In this document: positions 11,029 through 21,526 of the stretch, piece by piece
Layout of the letters: the number at the start of each line of letters is the position of its first letter
Numbering within the stretch: position 1 is the first letter of the stretch
From: Erigeron canadensis
Lineage: Eukaryota > Streptophyta > Magnoliopsida > Asterales > Asteraceae
Assembly: GCF_010389155.1 (NCBI RefSeq)
Contig: NC_057764.1
Coordinates: 6,510,001 to 6,574,000, forward strand
DNA length: 64,000 bases
Reading direction: 5' to 3'
The notes under the pieces: generated by a model
Seen by the model: only the letters and a program-made list of their open reading frames with translations
Databases searched by the model: none
Told to the model about the DNA's origin: nothing
Program-made: the position numbers and the translations under genes

Positions 11029-12479
11029 TTATTGATGGTTTTGGTTATTATTATTGGAACATTTTTACATTTTCAGTTTATCTTTTGATTTGTGTTTATT
11101 TGTTTGTAACCACCTGAGTGAGGTGATGAGACTAGTTTACTTTCTTTTTATGTTGGTTTGATTAAGTAGAATTGTACATTGCAGGGCTTATTTCTTTTGT
11201 ATTTGTTAACATTTTATTGTGTGTTCATGGTGGTAGCACGTTGATTGTCATATGCATATGCTGGCAGTAAGTTCAGCGCTCATGTTTCTTGTTGGCATCA
11301 ATCACGCATGGAACACCATTCATACCCGGCAAGTTTTTCTTGTTCTTTATTTTCTTTTTCGTTACTTTCCCCTATTTCCCTTAGTTTTTGCCTTAGTTTA
11401 TTGGACATTGAGGACATTGTCCAACTTAAGTGTAGGGGGTGGTAAATAGGAAAAAGTCAGGTATTTTAGAGGAATTTTGAAACTTTTGCTTGCTTGTCCT
11501 TGTAGTTAATTGCTTTGTCACTTAATTATACATATAATTAAGCAATGTAACTACACCCTTGGCAAAATATTAATATGTACGTGGCATCCCTTCTGGATTA
11601 ATAACATTGCTAGCATGCTTATAGCACCAAAACACCAAAATTGTGAGATTATTGATTCATTACTAGATATGATAGGTGTTACGGTTTTGGAACTATTAGC
11701 TTTGTAAATTTGTCCCTCTCTTAGGCTTTTGGATTTATCCGGAAGTAAGGGTCTCTTTTAGAGCTCTGAACTATGATGTGCAAGTTTGAGGTTGATTTTC
11801 CATTTCCGAGTTATTTCATTTGCTATGAGTATGCCGGTGATAGCGTTGATTCTAGAACTTGCCCTGGTTGATCGTTCCGTGGTTTTCTAGATGAAGAAGA
11901 GACGAATTTAGAATTAAACCTTTGTTCTTTGTATGTTTCACCCTTGTTTCGTAAAAATCTGTTATATGTGCATGTTTTGTAATGTGCTTAGTAGCTAACT
12001 ACACTGGTTAGTGAACTACCCGTTTAAAACCCTTGTGTTGCACTCACTTTTAGTGCAAGAAACAATAGAAAACATGTTGTCATTAGCCCGTTCTTTGTAT
12101 TAAATCCACCAAACATTTTGTGAAAGTTAATTTATATATGGTTAGAGTGTTTGGAGTTGGCAAGTTTGTTTGAAGTCAACATTGGTTAGATATGGTTGAT
12201 AAGTTGTTTGATTGTCATACACCGCTATGGTGTCGGTTTTAGGATCGTTCTATTGAGGTTGTGGTCGGGAGAACTTCTTGAGATGTGGACCGTTGGCAAC
12301 TAATGACATGGGTTTGTTTGGACTAGACTATATGTGAAAATTTTGTTAAATGTTATGTTAGTTCTTTGTTAACACCATTTGTTTACCCAAATTTCCATAC
12401 CTTGTTTAATTACCCGGTTAAGCCTCATAAATGATACAACCCTTAAAGTCTTCTTCGGATAGACGTTATAGGGCGCTAG
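11029..12479 (+). other. Conserved 3' non-coding region of the Athila-type element, part 1
   Basis: No ORF can be supported. Most of it from 11160 on reappears, reverse complemented, at 43560-45250 in the reverse-strand relative, including the AACAATAGAAAAC...ATGTT block at 12060-12085. It ends at the insertion point of the solo LTR. Conservation between two elements whose LTRs have diverged suggests cis-acting function. Confidence 0.6.
11403..11442 (+). other. Second internal PPT-like module with inverted repeat
   Basis: GGACATTGAGGACATTGTCC (11403-11422) can fold on its GGACA/TGTCC ends. It is followed by AACTTAAGTGTAGGGGGTGG (11423-11442). The terminal module at 15735-15768 repeats the same order: GAGGACA, then CTTAAGTGTGGGGGG. 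The reverse-strand relative keeps the module at 45001-45050 with a longer run of Gs. Confidence 0.55.
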
Positions 12480-15392
12480 TGTAACAACCGTCTTAGAAAT
12501 GTTCTAACTGAGTTCTTGAAACGTACTTTCGCCACTAGAACGGCCAGACAGTTCAATTTGATTAAGTTCATGACGTGCTTTAGACCTCAATTATGTGCTT
12601 ATATGAAGGTCAATTTGATCTTAAATCTTGATTGATGTGACGAGTTCATTATTATGTACAATGAAATATTAAAGTTCGGTTCATAAACGTTCATATTCAT
12701 TATACTTCTAGTTCAAAATGTTCGCAAATGGTCCTTGCATTTATTGGGTTCATTTAATATGGGAAAGGTATATAAAGAAATAAGATGGAAACCTAGAGAG
12801 AGAAACATTCATACTTCATCTTCTTCTTCTTTCTTCTTTCTCACTCTAAAACACATAGTGCAGCCACATTTTCACACACTAAATTCAATCTTTGATTTTG
12901 TGTTGTTAAACCAAAATCATTTGTACTTTTTGCATCCTTGTGATAATCTAAACGTGTTTCTGGAATCAAATCTCAGGTAACAACAACAAATTATGAGTTT
13001 TTGATCAAATTAAAAATGAACCTTTCCAGCTTTATGTTCTTGATGATTTGGTCCAATTTTGATATGAAATCGTGTTAATGTTTAATGGGTTTGTGTCTAA
13101 ATGTGTTTGATAATATATATGTTAACAAATTTGGGTCATAACATGCTTGAATCTCCAAAACCCATTTTTGAAAAAGAAGGGAAACTTGTTCTTGATTTGC
13201 CACACCTATTTTAGGTTATAGATGATCTTGAAATCGTTAAAAGTGTTAATGGTTGGTGTTTATATGCATTTATGTACAAGTTTCATGTTCTAACTTGTCC
13301 CGCAATCGATCTAGATCTTTGGCTGCTCACTTGGTTCATAGTTCATGTTCGTTTGATCTCGTGTGTGATGTTGTGATGTGTTGGTATGTTTAATGGGTAA
13401 CCGATCCTTTGGATTGGTTTAGCTCAAACAATTGTTCAATCAATTGATCATGTGCCTTGTTCTTATTCCTTGGATCATGAAACGATCCTGATCTAAGTCC
13501 CTTAAGACGATCTGAGCTCATAAATCCATTAAGACGATCTTGTGCTAAACCTAAAACGATCTTGCACCTAGTACATCTAAAACGATCTTATGCTTGGAAC
13601 TTGAGACGATCCTGACCACTAGCTCCTAGGACGATCTTGGCTTGACAGAAGGACGATCTTGGCATGTCCAATGGGACGATCTTGACAACAAAACCCTAAG
13701 ACGATCTTGTGTTCATCATAAAACAACACGTACTTGTTCTATATCACATCACACTTGATCCTTAAACATCTAATCAGTTCATAACAACATCATTACTTGA
13801 TTAAACACATCAAAGGCTGTTCATTAACATCTAAGCTAGATCATGGTTCGATCTAAGACGACGTACAAAGTGCAAACCCTAATTAAAGTACCAATAAGAC
13901 ATGTTCTATCTTGATTATCAAAGTACGAGTTCTATGATCAATTAAATTGAGTTCTAAAGACTAAAAGTTCAACATTAAAGACATGTTCAACTCATTAACA
14001 CAATAAGTACTTAAGTGTGAGTTCAAAGACGTTCAGTTTGAGTCCAGTTCATGTACTTAAAGTTCATTTAAAACTCTTTCGAGTCAAAACGTTCAAAGAT
14101 CTTCAAAGGACCAAATCATTAGTTCATCAAGGGCATTTTGTGATTGAATAATCACATGAACTAATATACGTACTTCTTTATGATCATTATGTGCTTAGGA
14201 ATCCATCAAGACATGCCTGGATTTCGATAGATATACTTATCTATCTATGTGCTTGTTCTCTGTACTTGTTCTCGGTGCTAGTTCTCTGTGCTTGTACTAG
14301 ACCACTGTGAGTTCACTAATCCCCCTTTCGTACAGTAGTTCAAAGTTCTTTATCGGGGACTGAAAAGCATGAAAACTATTTTGTACTAGTACTTATGTTC
14401 TTGAACTATCTTACGTACTATTTTATGATCTTGAACTACTCATGATACAATTCTGAAACTGATTTACAGAGAGTTTAAGTCTTGAATGGGCAGGATCTTA
14501 AACACATCTATACTACTGTACTTGATCTTTACCATGTTCTAGTTCGTACATGTACTTGTTAAGTTCTTGTTCACTGCTATCAATTCATCTCCCACAGTTC
14601 AGGGAATGAACCGTAGGTAATTATGGACAGCGCTGCTTAGGGTAGGCTCACCCTCTTTTTCAACAGTTCAGGAGGATGCATATTACTTGTTCTTGTTCAT
14701 GTCATTGTTCTGACATAGATCTTACTTGACGTACTTGAGTTATATGAGCATACTATTACATTAAGGTTCAGTTCTGGCCAATCGGTTTAGCAGTGAAAAC
14801 TTATAACTAAAGTTTATTATATGTTCTTATTCTATTCATACTATTATAAAATGCTTGTGTTCAAAGTGCAGTTCTTGACCTAGTTCTTACTATCATAAAG
14901 TACTTATGTTCAAAGTGCAGATCTTGACCTAGTCCTTATTATTACAAAGTACATCGGTTCGACGTACAAAACTTATGATCTTGTTCTTATTATACATATA
15001 TACGTATATGTAAACTAAAAGTACATTATGTGAATCTCACCAACTACTTTTGTAGTTGACCCTTTTGGAACTTACATGCTTTTCAGGCTAGGTTAAAGTA
15101 GATCTTGTAGCATAGGGGCCTTCCTCTCTTAAGCTCATCCTTTGGCGATTGTTCGAGCATCCAAGATCGGGAGTTGTGAAGATCTTTCCTTTGCTATTCA
15201 GTTCAAGTACTGGTTCTTAAAAACAATTGTTCTGTCTTTGTTCATTGACTGAATTGGAGTACTTCTTATGTTCTGTAATAACTATCGTACTTCTGTTCTC
15301 TGATTAATCTTAATGGCTGTGTTGGAACTTGTACTATGTGCAATTGTGCTTATTTGTGCATCCCCTATATTCCGCTTTAGCGGGGTGTTACA
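12480..15392 (+). mobile_element. Solo LTR of a chromovirus-type gypsy element
   Basis: Starts TGTAACAACCG and ends GGGGTGTTACA, with no internal region. It is flanked by GCTAG at 12475-12479 and 15393-15397, a perfect 5-bp target duplication. It is a diverged relative of the Tekay-like LTRs at 18863 and 26232, sharing the ends, a TATA box (TATATAAAG near 12769), a donor-like CAG/GTAACAACAAC at 12976 and the GCTTTAGCGGGGTGTTACA terminus, but it is about 700 bp longer. Solo LTRs arise by recombination between the two LTRs of one element. The uninterrupted site survives in the reverse-strand Athila relative near 43533-43545. Confidence 0.9.
13476..13712 (+). repeat. Short interspersed ACGATCTTG repeats in the solo LTR
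   Basis: About ten copies of ACGATCTTG or ACGATCCTG occur at roughly 20-30 bp spacing, each usually preceded by AAG or GG. The spacers differ, so this is a motif array and not a clean tandem repeat. It lies downstream of the TATA box of the LTR, so it would be transcribed. Confidence 0.7.
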
Positions 15393-15768
15393 GCTAGCGC
15401 CTTGGCGATGTAGGAACGAACCTAGTACAAGCGTATGGTTAAAAGATTATGCGTCATGACTTGACATTGAGTGATTATTCAAATATTCAACCCCAAAAGT
15501 AAGTTAGTTGGGGTAGGATAGGCGAGATGTCACTATTTTGTTTCAATTGTGCTTAGTCGTGTTATTAAGGCTTGTGTATCGGTTAAATATTGTCAAACAT
15601 TCCGGTTTTCATTTAAGATTAAAACTTCCTAACCATTTATTCTCATTCTTGATTGTGGTTGAGCTTCTTTTTGATTACTGAAATGTGGTTCCAAGATGTG
15701 CTAAGGAGTTTTATGATTTTCAACTTGGATTTTCTTGAGGACAAGCAAAGCTTAAGTGTGGGGGGATT
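15393..15768 (+). other. Athila-type 3' non-coding region, part 2, with terminal polypurine tract
   Basis: The sequence resumes the region broken by the solo LTR and matches 43180-43545 on the reverse strand. It ends with GAGGACAAGCAAAG and CTTAAGTGTGGGGGG (15751-15765), the purine tract used for plus-strand priming, directly before the LTR start at 15769. No coding potential is visible. Confidence 0.75.
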
Positions 15769-17212
15769 TGATGTGTCATATTTAATACCATTTCCCACGT
15801 GATTTTAGAACCAATTATTCGTTATTTTGATAGTTTTATATCCAACTTTTGATGCTTTGAAGGTGTATTAAGTGTTTTCAGGTTGGTAATTGATTAGACG
15901 AATGAATTGGTTGAGTTTGATGATATATGGAAGAAACGGGAGGAAAATTCGGTTGAAATCAAGCGAAAAATGAAGGAAACAAATCCTGGAGTCTATAACT
16001 CCCGTTATTAGAGTAACGGCCGTTATAGAGGGAGTTTGTGGTTTCTCCTGTAACTGGCAGTTACTACATAAACGGCCGTTAGTAATTAACTAGCGAGTAA
16101 CGGCCGTTTCCAGACTAACGGCAGTTACTATACTAACGGCCGTTACACGCTGAGTTTGTATATAAGTTCAGTTAGGGTTTTGCACTTTGGATGATTTATT
16201 GGCAAATTTTTATTAGTTTTCTTATAGTTTTTAGGGTTTTATCTCTTTTCAGCTTTGGATTGTAATCATCATTGCTACCGGATTATCTTCAATCATTTGG
16301 TATAATATGATTTCTTCTCTATTTGTTTGTTCTTGTGTTTTTAATATGAGTAGCTAAATCCTTACCACCCGCTTAGGTAGTAAGCATGTCATAGGGTCGA
16401 ATTAATATTGCTTGTGAATGTTGAACAAGGTTTATATGTTTAATCAAAGATCCACATTTATTTGGATTTAAATATTGTTTTCAACTTTTATATTAATTGA
16501 TTGATAATTGTAATTAGAAGTTCGGGAGAAATCTTTGTCATTGTCAATTGATTTATGAAATGGTTAATCGGTCTATAATTAACCTAAAATTGTTGGAGTT
16601 CGGGAGAAATCAACGATAAAGATTAAAAACACTTAAATTCATTTTGAGTGTGTCAACGCTTATGATAGAGGGATCTGATTAGGCGAATAAGCAGTTCGGG
16701 AGAAAACTTTCAAAAGATTAAATCATAAAATCAACTCAGGTATTTAATGCTTAACTGTTTAGAGTAGAAATTAAGTGCGGGAGCAATAATTATGCTTTGA
16801 GCAGTTTAAGTTTCAAGTATAACGGGAGTTTATCTTGTCTACCCTTTGAGTCTTTCAACAAATGCAAGTAATATTTAGACCCGATGATTGACATGTGAGC
16901 TGACCCAAGTAGGTGTTCCTTTTAAATCTGTGTTATGATTCAACAATCAAATATTCTTTTGCGATTAATCCTACGGGATTACTGACTTTTCTTACTAACT
17001 TTTGCAACGTGACAATTCGGTCACAAACCCCCCCCCCCTTTTTTTAATCTGAATCACTTTACTGTAACATTTGCTTAATAAGTCCTTGTGTTCGATCTCG
17101 GTTTACCAAGTCAACTATATTGCATATGAACGGGTTCACTGCCCGCAAGTGTGTAGTAGTCAGTAGCTAGGTATTTCGTGTTTATAAATTTAAGACTAGA
17201 AAATACACATCA
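15769..17212 (+). repeat. 3' LTR of the Athila-type element
   Basis: 1444 bp from TGATGTGTCAT to AAATACACATCA, the partner of 822-2327. It has fewer palindrome units (one TAACGCCCGTTA block is missing) and a shorter C-tract near 17028. ACGTC at 17213-17217 is the right target duplication. The polymorphic palindrome number between two LTRs that were identical at insertion shows that the array expands or contracts. Confidence 0.9.
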
Positions 17213-18862
17213 ACGTCCTAAATCTAAAGACCCTGGGTGGAAGTACAACAAGTGGGCGTTTCCAGGTGACAAAAATTCGGTTCGTTGCAATTTTTGCGGG
17301 TTTATCAGCAAAGCGGGAATTTGTAGGGCTAAACAACATCAAATAGGAGGTGACAGAAATGTTAGGAATTGTGAAAAGGTCCCGGATGATGTTAAAGCTG
17401 AGCTTATTGAATACGTTGAATGACAAAAAGCAAAGAAAATTAATGATGACTACCAAGATTTTGCCATTGATCTGGAAGATGGTGGATATGGAGATGATGA
17501 ACCTGATGAGGACTAGGCTGTTGAGAATGAGGCTGTTGAGATCCAGAATACTCGGAACAAAAGAGCCCGAGTGGAGAAACCAACCAGTAGCAGGTCTAAT
17601 GTGAAAGGACCGTTAGATTTTTTTGTGACAAAAGGTAACTTTTTTATTTTTCAATTACAAACTGATACAGATTAGTTGGTTCTTATATTTGCTTATATTA
17701 GAGTATAATTGATATATCCTTTTATTTCAGAAAAAGCAAAAGGAAAAAAGATTCAGTCAAGCATAAATGATGCTTGTGAGAAAGAGTTGAGAGGTAGAAC
17801 ATGTCAGAAGATTGCAACCTTTTTCTACGAAGCTGGGATTGCATTCAATGTAGCCAAAATGCCTTGCTTCAAGGAAATGAATCAAATGATACAAGCGGTA
17901 GGAGTATATGGGCCACATTTAAAGCCACCGTCATATTATGAACTGCGTGTCCCGTTGTTAGCGAATGCAGTAGGTAACGTCGATGAATGGGTGAAAGAAC
18001 ATAGATTAGAGTGGGAACAACATGGATGTTCTATAATGTCGGATGGATGGACGGATAGGAAGTAAAGAACATTGATAATTTTTTTAGTGAATAGTGCTAA
18101 AGGGACAGTTTTCATGGAGTCGGTTGATGCATCTGCTTACACAAAGACGGGCGGAAAGATTTTTGAGCTTCTGGACAACGTTGTGGAGAAAGTTGGCGCA
18201 AAAAATGTTGTCCAAGTTATAACCGACAATGGAAGTAACTTCAAGAAAGCTGGTTAGTTGTTCTTTTATTAAGTTTTTTGACCTTAATTTCACTAAGTTA
18301 CTGATTTTACTTATATTCGTTTAACTTACTTCTAATTGATGATTATTGTAGGCCAAATGCTCATGGAAAAGCGGCAACATATATATTGGACACCTTGTGC
18401 TGCTCACTGTTTAGATCTTATGTTTGAAGACATCGGTAAGATCAAACAAGTGAAATCAGTAGTTCATAAAGGTATTTCTCTTGTGAGTTACATCTATAAC
18501 CATACTACTTTGCTAAGCATGATGAGGAAGTTTACAGAGAACAATGAGTTAGCTAGATGTGGAGTTACTAGATTTGCAACAAATTATCTCACTTTTAAAA
18601 GTTTGCATAGACACAAAAATGCTTTGAGAAATATGTTTGCTGATGAAAGATGGACCAAAAGTAAATTGTCTAAAGAAACAAAGTGGAAACGAGCTAATGG
18701 TATTGTTTTCACCCCTACTTTCTGGAACAATATCACTTTTAGTATAAAAGTGATGAGTCCAATTGTGAAAGTGCTTCGCCTAGTTGATAATGAAAAGAAA
18801 CCAGCAATGGGTTACATATATGAAGCCATGGAAAGGGCTAAGCTTGCAGTTAAAGCTGCTTT
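17213..18862 (+). pseudogene. hAT-family transposase (BED finger and DUF659), truncated
   Basis: Continues the frame opened at 791. A BED-type zinc finger with C-x2-C and a downstream H/C pair lies at about 17230-17400 (KDPGWKYNKWAF, then VRCNFCGF). Introns are supported at 17635-17730 (AAAG/GTAACT to TTTCAG) and 18253-18351 (CTG/GTTAGT to TTGTAG), and the reading frame closes across both. DUF659 spans about 17960-18250, with MSDGWTDRK and ITDNGSNFKKAG, then WTPCAAHCLDLM after the second intron, as in plant hAT transposases. Premature stops at 17421, about 17514 and 18063 break it. The C-terminal hAT dimerisation domain is missing because the Tekay-like element begins at 18863 and its far side is not hAT sequence. 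It is a dead transposase. Confidence 0.85.
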
Positions 18863-21079
18863 TGTAACAACCGTCCCAGAAATGTTCTATTTAAGTCCTT
18901 GAAAATGTACATATGCCACTAAATCGGTCAGACAGTCTAATTTATATGAGTTATAGACGTACTTTAGATGTTCATTATGTGCTTATGTGAACTTCAAATT
19001 GATCTAAATATTGTTATTGTACGACGAGTTTGTGATTACATTCAATAATATAGTAAGTTCGGTTCACAAATATCACAAGATCGTTAAAGAGCTCAGCTCA
19101 ATTTAATTGCAAAATGGTCCTTGTAGTTGTGAAATTTGCACTTTTGTGGTAAGGTATAAAAAGAAGTGTAAACCCAAAAAGATTTCTATTCTTCACCACC
19201 TTCATCACCTCCACACACTCACCACACCAAGAAACACACATAAGAAATTCTTTGATTTCGTGATTGTTAGATCGAATCGTTGATATCATTAGCTTCCTTG
19301 TAATCATCTAAACATATTTCTGAAACTGATTTTGAGGTAACAACAACGTATTTTGTGATTTTGATCAAATTAAGTTCAAACTTTTCAACTATATGTTCTT
19401 GATGATTTGGTCGATTTTGATGTCAAAAACGTGTTAAAGAACAATGGGTTTATGTTTAAATAAGTCTAGTAACTGTTTTGGCGATCAAATTTGGGTCGTA
19501 ACATGCCTTAATCTTCAAAACTCGTGATTTTGTTAAGTTCAGTGTTATGTCCGTATGCCTTCTGCATCAAACGAAATTATCTTGTTCAAAACGAATTTAG
19601 TCCAACGAATTTAATGTCTAACTTCGTTCAGTTCAGTCCAACGAATTTAATGTCTAACTTCGTTCAGTTCAGTCCAACGAATTTAATGTCTAACTTCGTT
19701 CTGTTCAGTCCAACGAATTTAATGTCTAAATTCGTTCAAGTTCAGTTCAAACAGACTTAAGGCTCACCTTCGCTCAGTTCATGTACGTAAAGTTCAGTTA
19801 AAACTATTTTGAGTCAAAATGTTCAAAGGACCAAATCATCAGTTCACCAAGGACATTTGTGATTTGAATAATCACTTAGACTAATACATGTACTTCTATA
19901 TGGTTATTATGTGCATAGGAGTTCGGCAAGGCGTAATTGGATCCCGATAGATATACTTATCTATCTTTGTACTTGTTCACTGTACTAGTTCTATATATTG
20001 TACCAGATCACTGTGGGTTCACTTATTTCCCCTTTCGTACATTTTTAAAGTTCTTTATCAAGGACTGAAAAGCATGAAAACTATTTTGTACTTATACATA
20101 TATATATATTTTCTTGACTGTACTACGTTCTATCTTAAGACAGACAGACTATTTATGTACAGACTATTTTCAGACAGACTATGTACAGACAGACTATTTA
20201 TGTTATGATACTTATTTTCTAAATGTGTGTTCTAGATCTTGAATGGGCAGGATCTTGAATACATTCTTGTGTGTACTTATTGTCTATGTATGAGACCTAA
20301 GACTTACTGCTATCAATTCATCTCCCACCTGTTCTGGGAATGGACCGTAGGTATTATGGACAGCGCTGTTAGGGTAGGCCCATCCTCATTCTCCTCAGGA
20401 CAGGAGAATGCATATTACCTAGACTTATTGATCACCTGTTCTGATCACATGCTCTGGTCACCAGTTCTGACCTAGCTCGTACTTATATACTTTCTGATTG
20501 CATGAGTTCCCTGATTTATCATAGCTCGTTATGGCCAAGCGGATTAGCAGTAATAATAGACATACATATTAAGTACATTACAGATTCTAAACTATTGTTA
20601 TTACAGCAAGGTACATTTGACAGCCGTACAGACTATATGACTTGACTTTTATACATACCAGTACTATGTATATTTATAAAATACTTTATGTGAATCTCAC
20701 CAACTACTTTCGTAGTTGACCTTTGAACTTACATGCTTTTCAGGCTAGGTACTAGATCTTTAGCATAAGAGTCTTCCGTTCTAAGCTCATCCTTTTGGCG
20801 ACGGTTCGTGCATACAAGTCCTGGAGCTACGAAGGCCTTATTACTATTCTAGCTCAAGTACTGTTCTATGAGACAATTGTTCTGTCCCATGAATTTGACT
20901 ATTTTGATTCAGTTATATTCTGTAATAACATTCGTACTTCTGATCTAGACTTAATTATGATTCGTAATGACTTTGTTCTCCTGATCTTTGATTAATCTTA
21001 ATGGCTGTGTTGAACTTGTACTGTGTGCATTTGTACTTGTCTGTGCATCCCGTATATTCCGCTTTAGCGGGGTGTTACA
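18863..21079 (+). repeat. 5' LTR of the Tekay-like element
   Basis: 2217 bp, from TGTAACAACCG to GGGGTGTTACA. TATAAAAAG at about 19155 is the probable promoter. A donor-like TTTTGAG/GTAACA follows at 19336/19337. A four-copy 36-bp repeat lies at 19599-19742 and ACAGACAGACTATTT-type repeats at about 20128-20190. Open frames inside it recur in the right LTR only because the LTRs are nearly identical; none looks like a gene. Confidence 0.92.
19599..19742 (+). repeat. 36-bp minisatellite, four copies
   Basis: Unit AGTCCAACGAATTTAATGTC plus 16 more bases, four head-to-tail copies with a few changes in the last two. It lies within the transcribed part of the LTR, and the right LTR has the same array at 26969-27112. 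Confidence 0.9.
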
Positions 21080-21081
21080 GT

Positions 21082-21095
21082 TGGTATCAGAGACC
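21082..21095 (+). other. Primer binding site (tRNA-Met type)
   Basis: TGGTATCAGAGACC begins three bases after the LTR terminus at 21079. TGGTATCAGAGC is the standard plant initiator-Met primer site. The same site follows the right LTR at 28452. Confidence 0.88.
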
Positions 21096-21526
21096 ATGGT
21101 TATAGTGAACACCGAGTTTATCCCTAAGGAAAACTTGAGCTATAACTTGATTCCACTCTGAGGTGATCCTTTGATGACCGGTTTGAGTAGTAGGTACTTT
21201 TATCATAATTATATGTAACCTGATCAACTACATATAACTAAGATAAAGGCACCTAGGACCTCAAGGTGCGTTATTGAGGGTGTCATCCAACTCCTAGAGC
21301 TCAATTAGGAACTTTGTTCAAAATCGTTCATGTTCATTTGTTCTCTTCGGGTTCATCCGTGCTTGAAAGACTTACGTACTAGCACATCATCTATAGGCCT
21401 TAGAGCTTATACGATTATAGGTCCTTGACGTACGACCGACGACTGTTCTTATTTTTATAATGTGCTATCAATGATCATTGTATATACGAAAATTCTTATT
21501 TCTGTCTTTTAGGGGCATAAGGAAGA

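Larger units (their letters stand above)
822..17212 (+). mobile_element. Athila-type Ty3/gypsy retrotransposon, nested and degenerate
   Basis: Complete LTR-to-LTR element with terminal TGATGTGT and ACACATCA, a 5-bp target duplication, a tRNA-Asp-type primer site and a purine tract before the 3' LTR. The order is gag, protease, RT, RNase H, integrase, then a long 3' region with an ORF resembling the Athila ORF1/env-like protein. The integrase C-terminus ([18 protein letters not shown]) is typical of the Athila lineage. Gag-pol is interrupted by stops and frameshifts, so the element is not autonomous. A solo LTR of another family sits inside at 12480-15392; without it the element would be about 13.5 kb. 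It is inserted in codon 11 of the hAT transposase gene. Confidence 0.9.
19337..21512 (+). other. Putative gag leader intron spanning LTR end and primer site
   Basis: A donor-like GAG/GTAACA at 19336/19337 lies about 180 bp after the TATA box. An acceptor with a good pyrimidine tract, TTCTGTCTTTTAG, ends at 21512, 14 bp before the gag-pol ATG. Splicing would remove 2176 nt including the primer site, giving a messenger that could be translated but not reverse transcribed. This is inferred from sequence only. Confidence 0.4.

Noticed and set aside
11510..11707. Small protein after the env-like ORF
   Set aside because: The matching region in the reverse-strand relative does not keep the frame.
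13476..13712. CRISPR-like short repeats with variable spacers
   Set aside because: Nine-base motif with degenerate copies and irregular spacers inside an LTR; no associated genes.
17350..17604. Separate small gene within the hAT region
   Set aside because: It is an out-of-frame reading of the transposase linker.
19524..19760. Repetitive protein with a 12-residue repeat
   Set aside because: It is the translation of the 36-bp LTR minisatellite; a multiple of three keeps the frame open by chance.
20239..20475. Open frames in the Tekay-like LTR repeated at 27609-27845
   Set aside because: They recur only because the two LTRs are almost identical; there is no protein-like composition or homology.
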